Shown piece after piece: positions 61,892 to 64,000 of a DNA stretch of 64,000 bases. A program made the position numbers and the translations under genes. The notes below the pieces were generated by a model, which was not told the origin of the DNA, did not search any database, and worked only from the letters and a program-made list of their open reading frames with translations. Source of the stretch: Methylobacterium sp. CB376 (GTDB lineage Bacteria > Pseudomonadota > Alphaproteobacteria > Rhizobiales > Beijerinckiaceae); NCBI RefSeq assembly GCF_029714205.1, contig NZ_CP121648.1:7107501-7171500 (forward strand). Direction: 5' to 3'. Within the stretch, counting starts at the first letter, position 1. Every line of letters begins with the position of its first letter.

Positions 61892-63061
61892 ATGACCCAT
61901 GCCGGCCCGACCCTGACGCCGCTCGCCCTGCTCGAGCGGCTCGTTGCCTTCGACACGAGCAGCGAGAAGTCGAACCTTCCCCTGATCGCCTTCGTGGAGG
62001 AGTACCTCGCGGGGCTCGGCGTGCCGTTCGTCCGCGTGCCCAACCGCGCCGGCGACAAGGCCGCGCTCTTCGCCACGATCGGCCCGATGCGGGACGGCGG
62101 CGTCGTGCTCTCCGGCCACACCGACGTGGTCTCCCCCGCCGGGCAGGACTGGACGAGCGACCCCTTCCGGCTGCGGCTGGCGGAGGGGCGTCTCCACGGC
62201 CGCGGCGCCGTCGACATGAAGGGCTTCTGCGCGCTCTGCCTCGGCCTCGTGCCGGAGATGCTCGCCGCCGACCTCGCCCGGCCGATCCACCTGCTCCTCT
62301 CCTACGACGAGGAGACCACCTGCCTCGGCGTCGTGGACGCGATCGCCCGGTTCGGCATCGACCTGCCGCGCCCGGGCGCCGTGATCGTCGGCGAGCCGAC
62401 CGGGCTCGAAGTGGCGGACGCGCACAAGAGCGTCGCCACCTTCGTGACCACGGTGCTGGGCCACGAGGCCCACTCGTCGAAGCCCGCCCTCGGGGCGAAC
62501 GCGGTGATGGCGGCGGCCGAACTCGTGGCCGAGCTCAACCGGATCGCCGACGAGCTCATCGCCCGCGGCGACCCGAGCGGCCGCTTCGATCCGCCCTACT
62601 CGACGGTGCATGTGGGGGTGATCGGCGGCGGCACCGTGCGCAACATCCTGCCGGGGCGCTGCACCTTCGAGTGGGAGTTCCGCGGCCTGCCCGACCTCGA
62701 CCTCGACGAGGTCCCGCGCCGCTTCGCGGCCGCCGCCGAGACGGTGGCGCGCGAGCGCCTGAACCGCTTCGGCCCCTACGGGCGCATCGAGACGGTGCGG
62801 GACGCCTCCGTGCCGGGGCTGTCGCCGGATCCGGGCTCGGCCGCGGAGCGGCTGGGCCTGCGGCTCGCCGGGCGCAACCGCACGATCTCGGTGCCCTACG
62901 CCACCGAGGCGGGCCGCTTCCAGCGCGAGGGCCTGCCGACCATCGTCTGCGGCCCGGGCTCGATCGACCAAGCCCACCAGCCCGACGAGTACATCACGGT
63001 CGCGGCCTTCGAGGCGGGCGAGGCCTTCCTGCGCGGCCTCATCCGCGATTGCGCCGCCTGA
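61892..63061 (+). CDS. argE: Acetylornithine deacetylase (M20 family)
   Basis: The 389-residue di-zinc hydrolase releases ornithine from N-acetylornithine. Metal and catalytic residues: His76 and Asp78 in SGHTDVV, Asp108 in GAVDMKGF, Glu140-Glu141 in YDEETT, and the late His in IDQAHQPDE. GEPTGLEVADAHK and GHEAHSSKP mark the ArgE/DapE type and the lid domain. With argD and argF in the window this completes part of the linear arginine pathway; the genes are not in one operon. A short hairpin follows the stop. Confidence 0.92.
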   Translation: MTHAGPTLTPLALLERLVAFDTSSEKSNLPLIAFVEEYLAGLGVPFVRVPNRAGDKAALFATIGPMRDGGVVLSGHTDVVSPAGQDWTSDPFRLRLAEGRLHGRGAVDMKGFCALCLGLVPEMLAADLARPIHLLLSYDEETTCLGVVDAIARFGIDLPRPGAVIVGEPTGLEVADAHKSVATFVTTVLGHEAHSSKPALGANAVMAAAELVAELNRIADELIARGDPSGRFDPPYSTVHVGVIGGGTVRNILPGRCTFEWEFRGLPDLDLDEVPRRFAAAAETVARERLNRFGPYGRIETVRDASVPGLSPDPGSAAERLGLRLAGRNRTISVPYATEAGRFQREGLPTIVCGPGSIDQAHQPDEYITVAAFEAGEAFLRGLIRDCAA

Positions 63062-63067
63062 TCCCGA

Positions 63068-63086
63068 CGCTCATGCCCGATGAGCG
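63068..63086 (+). terminator. Hairpin after argE
   Basis: CGCTCAT and ATGAGCG form a 7-bp stem with a five-base loop, starting six bases after the argE stop. No T-tract follows. Confidence 0.4.
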
Positions 63087-63187
63087 CCGGTTCCGGGCTC
63101 GGCCCTTCGCCAAGCCGCTGGCTTGCGTCGATGCGTCGAGAGTGTCGGCGGCCCGGGGCCGTGGCCACGGTCCCGCCCGCCGCGCCC

Positions 63188-64000
63188 TCACGCCGCCTCG
63201 GCCTCGGGCGGTCGCGGCGGGCGGGCCGCGCTGACCCGGTTCCGGCCCTCCGCCTTGGCGCGGTAGAGGGCCAGGTCGGCCTCGGCGATCAGCCGGTCGA
63301 GGGCGTCGCGGTCGACCGCTCCGGCGCTCTCGGCGACGCCGATGCTCACCGTGACGATCCCCTCCGGGGCGAGCGGGTGCGGCCGGTCGAGCCCGGCCAC
63401 GGCGGCCCGCGTCGCCTCGGCGGCGCGCAGGAGCTCGCCGGGCGCCGGGTCGGCCAGCAGGGCGACGAATTCCTCGCCGCCGTAGCGCGCCACGAGCGCC
63501 GCCTCCGGCAGGCTCGCCCGGATCGCCGCCGCGACCGCCTCCAGGCAGCGGTCGCCGGCGGCGTGGCCGGCGCTGTCGTTCAGGCGCTTGAACGCGTCGA
63601 TGTCGGCGAGGAGGATGCCGACGGGCCGGCCCCGCCCCGGCTCCCGCCACAGCCCGGCGAAGGCCGCGTCGAAGCCCCGGCGGTTCAGCAGCCCGGTGAG
63701 CGGGTCGGTGTCGGCCTGCACGGCGAGGCGCGCGTTGGCGGCGGCGATCTGCCGGCCCTGGATGGCGCTCTTCAGCCGCAGCAGGAAGGCGTGCTGGAGC
63801 AGGCTGTTGATCGCGTGCCGGGCCACGATCATGCCGTAGGTCACGCAGGCGCAGTAGAGCGTCACCCCGGCGGTCCGCGACCAGGGTTCCGGCCCCGCCA
63901 GCCCGAAGCCGAGGAACATCCCGATCGCCACGACGGCCGCCGCCACCGTCCAGCGCAGCTGGACCGGCACGATCACCAGCCCGGTCGCGATGCCGAACAG
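63188..64000 (-). CDS. Diguanylate cyclase (GGDEF) membrane protein, N-terminus beyond window
   Basis: The frame is open to the last base, so the start lies outside; 270 residues are visible. Two or three hydrophobic segments come first (VAAAVVAIGMFLGFGLAGPE, LYCACVTYGMIVARHAI), then a short helical linker and a GGDEF domain: DPLTGLLNRRGFDAAF, GILLADIDAFKRLNDSAGHAAGD and the active-site motif ARYGGEEFVALL. The GGEEF form is catalytically competent in the family, so it should make cyclic di-GMP. No inhibitory RxxD site is clear before the motif. Confidence 0.9.
   Translation of the reverse strand: MFGIATGLVIVPVQLRWTVAAAVVAIGMFLGFGLAGPEPWSRTAGVTLYCACVTYGMIVARHAINSLLQHAFLLRLKSAIQGRQIAAANARLAVQADTDPLTGLLNRRGFDAAFAGLWREPGRGRPVGILLADIDAFKRLNDSAGHAAGDRCLEAVAAAIRASLPEAALVARYGGEEFVALLADPAPGELLRAAEATRAAVAGLDRPHPLAPEGIVTVSIGVAESAGAVDRDALDRLIAEADLALYRAKAEGRNRVSAARPPRPPEAEAA

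Overview
The window is very GC-rich chromosomal DNA with G or C at most third codon positions. It most resembles an alphaproteobacterium of the order Hyphomicrobiales (Rhizobiales), probably Methylobacteriaceae such as Methylobacterium. This is inferred from gene content and order: a bolA, dnaJ-like, cobS, cobT block; a rhizobial flagellar block with the regulator FtcR (Rem), FlaF and FlbT in the order flgE, flgK, flgL, flaF, flbT, flgD, fliQ, flhA, fliR; the long form of dCTP deaminase; and an argD, argF, hslO run. I saw no rRNA, tRNA, CRISPR array or transposase gene.

Layout. Positions 1-7042 hold the tail of an S41-type protease, a DEAD-box RNA helicase, a nitronate monooxygenase-like enzyme, an MFS transporter, an exported trypsin-like protease and an Ldh-family oxidoreductase. 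Positions 7287-11953 are a branched-chain amino acid (HAAT/LIV-type) ABC transporter operon in which the second permease is fused to the first ATPase. Positions 12100-17718 hold an MFS transporter, bolA, a J-domain protein and the cobaltochelatase genes cobS and cobT, with a small frameshifted Cys-rich gene between cobS and cobT. Positions 17948-38423 are the flagellar region: regulator FtcR, a PilZ protein, a new membrane protein, two tandem DUF1217 genes (the second frameshifted), flgF, fliI, flgE-K-L, flaF-flbT, flgD, fliQ, then an atypical AT-richer insert with a broken RTX gene and an unknown gene, then flhA, fliR and four small flagellar accessory genes. Two textbook CtrA boxes (TTAA-N7-TTAA) flank ftcR, which suggests cell-cycle control of the locus.

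Positions 38531-46430 form a metabolic cluster: a heparinase II/III-like protein, a ThDP-dependent acetolactate synthase-like enzyme and an acyltransferase-like protein on the minus strand, facing an acyl carrier protein, an adenylate-forming ligase and a ketoreductase on the plus strand. Positions 46507-52172 hold a YidB-like protein, a glutathione S-transferase-like protein, an EcsC-family protein, an acyl-CoA thioesterase, an AmpG-like permease and a sensor kinase with a degenerate LOV domain. Positions 52454-64000 hold mutS, hslO, argF and argD on the minus strand, then ridA-gdpD, dcd, apaG, argE and a GGDEF protein cut by the window end.

Main points for follow-up: a terminator-like hairpin with a T-tract, plus a competing partner, in the argD leader; the CtrA boxes; the broken gene between cobS and cobT; the insert inside the flagellar operon; four apparent one-base indels in homopolymer or short-repeat runs; and unusually many short in-register tandem repeats (12-21 bp) at gene ends and between genes, one of them inside mutS next to the ATP-binding loop.
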